Part shown: piece by piece, positions 62,865-64,000 of the stretch
Layout of the letters: every line of letters starts with the position of its first letter
Numbering within the stretch: the stretch's first letter is position 1
Assembly (NCBI RefSeq): GCF_003417065.2
Contig: NZ_QVLT01000004.1
Coordinates: forward strand, 124,001-188,000
Reading direction: 5' to 3'
Length of the DNA stretch: 64,000 nt
Source: Hymenobacter lapidiphilus
Lineage (GTDB): Bacteria > Bacteroidota > Bacteroidia > Cytophagales > Hymenobacteraceae
Notes under the pieces: generated by a model
Databases searched by the model: none
Told to the model about the DNA's origin: nothing
What the model saw: the letters and a program-made list of their open reading frames with translations, nothing else
Position numbers and translations under genes: made by a program

Positions 62865-64000
62865 CTAAATGCTCGTGTTGGGGTCGAACTGCTCCAGGTA
62901 GTCGGCCACGCGGCGCACGAACATGCCGCCGAGCGAACCGTCGACCACGCGGTGGTCGTAGCTGTGGCTCAGGAACATGAAGTGGCGCACGCCAATCAGG
63001 TCGCCCTGGGGCGTTTCAATCACGGCCGGCTTCTTCTTGATAGCGCCCACGGCCATGATGGCCACCTGGGGCTGCATGATGATGGGCGTACCCATCACGT
63101 TGCCAAACGAGCCGACATTGGACACGGTGTAGGTGCCGCCTTCCAGGTCTTCGGGCTTGAGCTTGTTGGCCCGGGCGCGGTTAGCCAAGTCGTTCATCTT
63201 CTTGCTCAGGCCATTGAGGTTGAGCTGGTCGGCGTTGTGAATAACCGGCACGATGAGGTTGCCCGAGGGCAGGGCCACGGCCACCCCAATGTTGATGTCG
63301 CGCTTCTTGATGATGTAGTCGCCGTCAATGGAGACGTTGATGAGCGGGAAATCCTGGATGGCGCGGGCAATGGCCTGGATGAATATGGGCGTGAAGGTCA
63401 GGTTCTCGCCCTCGCGCTTCTTGTAGGCATCCTTGTGCTTGTTGCGCCAGTTCACGATGTCGGTCACGTCGGCCTCCACGAAGCTCGTTACGTGGGGCGA
63501 AATGCGTTTCGAGTCCACCATGCGCTGGGCAATCATCTTGCGCATGCGGTCCATCTCAATCAGCTCCTGCCCACCGCTGATGGAAGGCACGGCCTTGGTG
63601 GCGGCCGCGGCCTGCGGCTTAACAGCAGTAGCGGCTGGTGCTGGTGCGGCAGCCTGGGTAGCGGCTGGGGCCGGAGTAGCAGTGGCCGAAGCGGCTTGCT
63701 GGCCCAAAGGCTGCTTGCCGCCGGAGACGTAGTCGAGGATGTCTTTCTTGGTTACGCGACCCTCACTGCCCGTGCCGGGCAGGTATTCGAGGTCGCTCAT
63801 GCTGATGCCTTCCTCGCGGGCGATGCTGAGCACCAGCGGCGAATAGAAGCGGCCGGCCTGGGGCTGGGCCGTACCGGCAGCCGGGGCCGTTTCGGCCGGC
63901 ACGTGGGGCACCTTGGCGGCAGCGGTAGCCGCGCCATTGTCGGACGCAGCTGGTGCGGCGGGGGCAGCGGCTGGAGCCGGAGCGCCGGCGTTGGCGGCAT
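62865..64000 (-). CDS. 2-oxo acid dehydrogenase E2 (acyltransferase), start outside the window
   Basis: The minus-strand frame is open beyond 64000. An Ala/Pro-rich linker comes first, then the E1/E3-binding domain (LVLSIAREEGISMSDLEYLPGTGSEGRVTKKDILDYV), a second linker, and the catalytic domain (from about ELIEMDRMRKMIAQRMV) ending in SYDHRVVDGSLGG with the catalytic histidine. It is the core of a pyruvate, 2-oxoglutarate or branched-chain dehydrogenase complex. The lipoyl domain lies outside, so the type cannot be fixed. Confidence 0.9.
   Translation of the reverse strand, partial: AANAGAPAPAAAPAAPAASDNGAATAAAKVPHVPAETAPAAGTAQPQAGRFYSPLVLSIAREEGISMSDLEYLPGTGSEGRVTKKDILDYVSGGKQPLGQQAASATATPAPAATQAAAPAPAATAVKPQAAAATKAVPSISGGQELIEMDRMRKMIAQRMVDSKRISPHVTSFVEADVTDIVNWRNKHKDAYKKREGENLTFTPIFIQAIARAIQDFPLINVSIDGDYIIKKRDINIGVAVALPSGNLIVPVIHNADQLNLNGLSKKMNDLANRARANKLKPEDLEGGTYTVSNVGSFGNVMGTPIIMQPQVAIMAVGAIKKKPAVIETPQGDLIGVRHFMFLSHSYDHRVVDGSLGGMFVRRVADYLEQFDPNTSI

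Overview
The window reads as a chromosomal segment of a Bacteroidota bacterium, most likely of the Hymenobacter group. The right part (about 25.9 kb to the end) is GC-rich. It carries FtsK, XerD, ValRS, a TonB-dependent receptor, LolA, MarC, a DisA_N/DACNV-type protein and an S9 peptidase. Several genes follow a TAnnTTTG promoter box, the -7 element of the Bacteroidota sigma factor, and clear Shine-Dalgarno sites are rare. The genus is an inference from gene content and style, not from a marker gene.

Region 1 (1 to about 25,900) is visibly AT-rich and is the right part of an integrated genomic island whose left end lies outside the window. It holds a truncated SF1 helicase, a phospholipase-D-fold protein and a membrane KAP NTPase, all on the minus strand. 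A one-polypeptide restriction-modification enzyme follows, then a serine recombinase with a 38-bp palindrome at its promoter, a HicAB toxin-antitoxin pair, a possible nuclease-fold protein and two related membrane-anchored proteins. Further on are an ADP-ribosylglycohydrolase, a catalytic-domain-only tyrosine recombinase and a protein with motifs of A-family polymerases. A TPR lipoprotein, an XRE regulator, a secreted MORN/OmpA-like protein and, at the right edge, a full tyrosine integrase complete it. This is a defence and mobility island. The integrase sits beside a DUF4112 gene whose first two thirds are GC-rich host sequence and whose end is AT-rich, which suggests that the element integrated inside that gene and supplied a new C-terminus.

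Region 2 (25.9 to 64 kb) is host sequence. It contains an aldo/keto reductase, a DisA_N protein, a flavoprotein, a CPA1 antiporter, MarC, a SerC-like aminotransferase, AroQ, XerD, membrane proteins, FtsK, LolA, DUF2851, a NeuD-like acyltransferase, TrhO and a nucleoside phosphorylase. Then come acyl-CoA reductase, a ferredoxin, a PP-loop sugar amidotransferase with a nitrilase-family neighbour, ValRS, a TPR histidine kinase, an S9 peptidase preceded by a decayed copy of its 5' end, a TonB receptor, and a 2-oxo acid dehydrogenase E2 that runs off the window. Long perfect inverted repeats lie between many genes. One such palindromic element appears to lie in frame inside valS. ftsK and the DUF2851 gene are broken by apparent single-G losses that look like sequencing errors.

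The points most worth following are the A-family polymerase-like island protein, the DUF4112 integration site, the serine-recombinase palindrome, the valS insert, and the nitrilase plus PP-loop pair.
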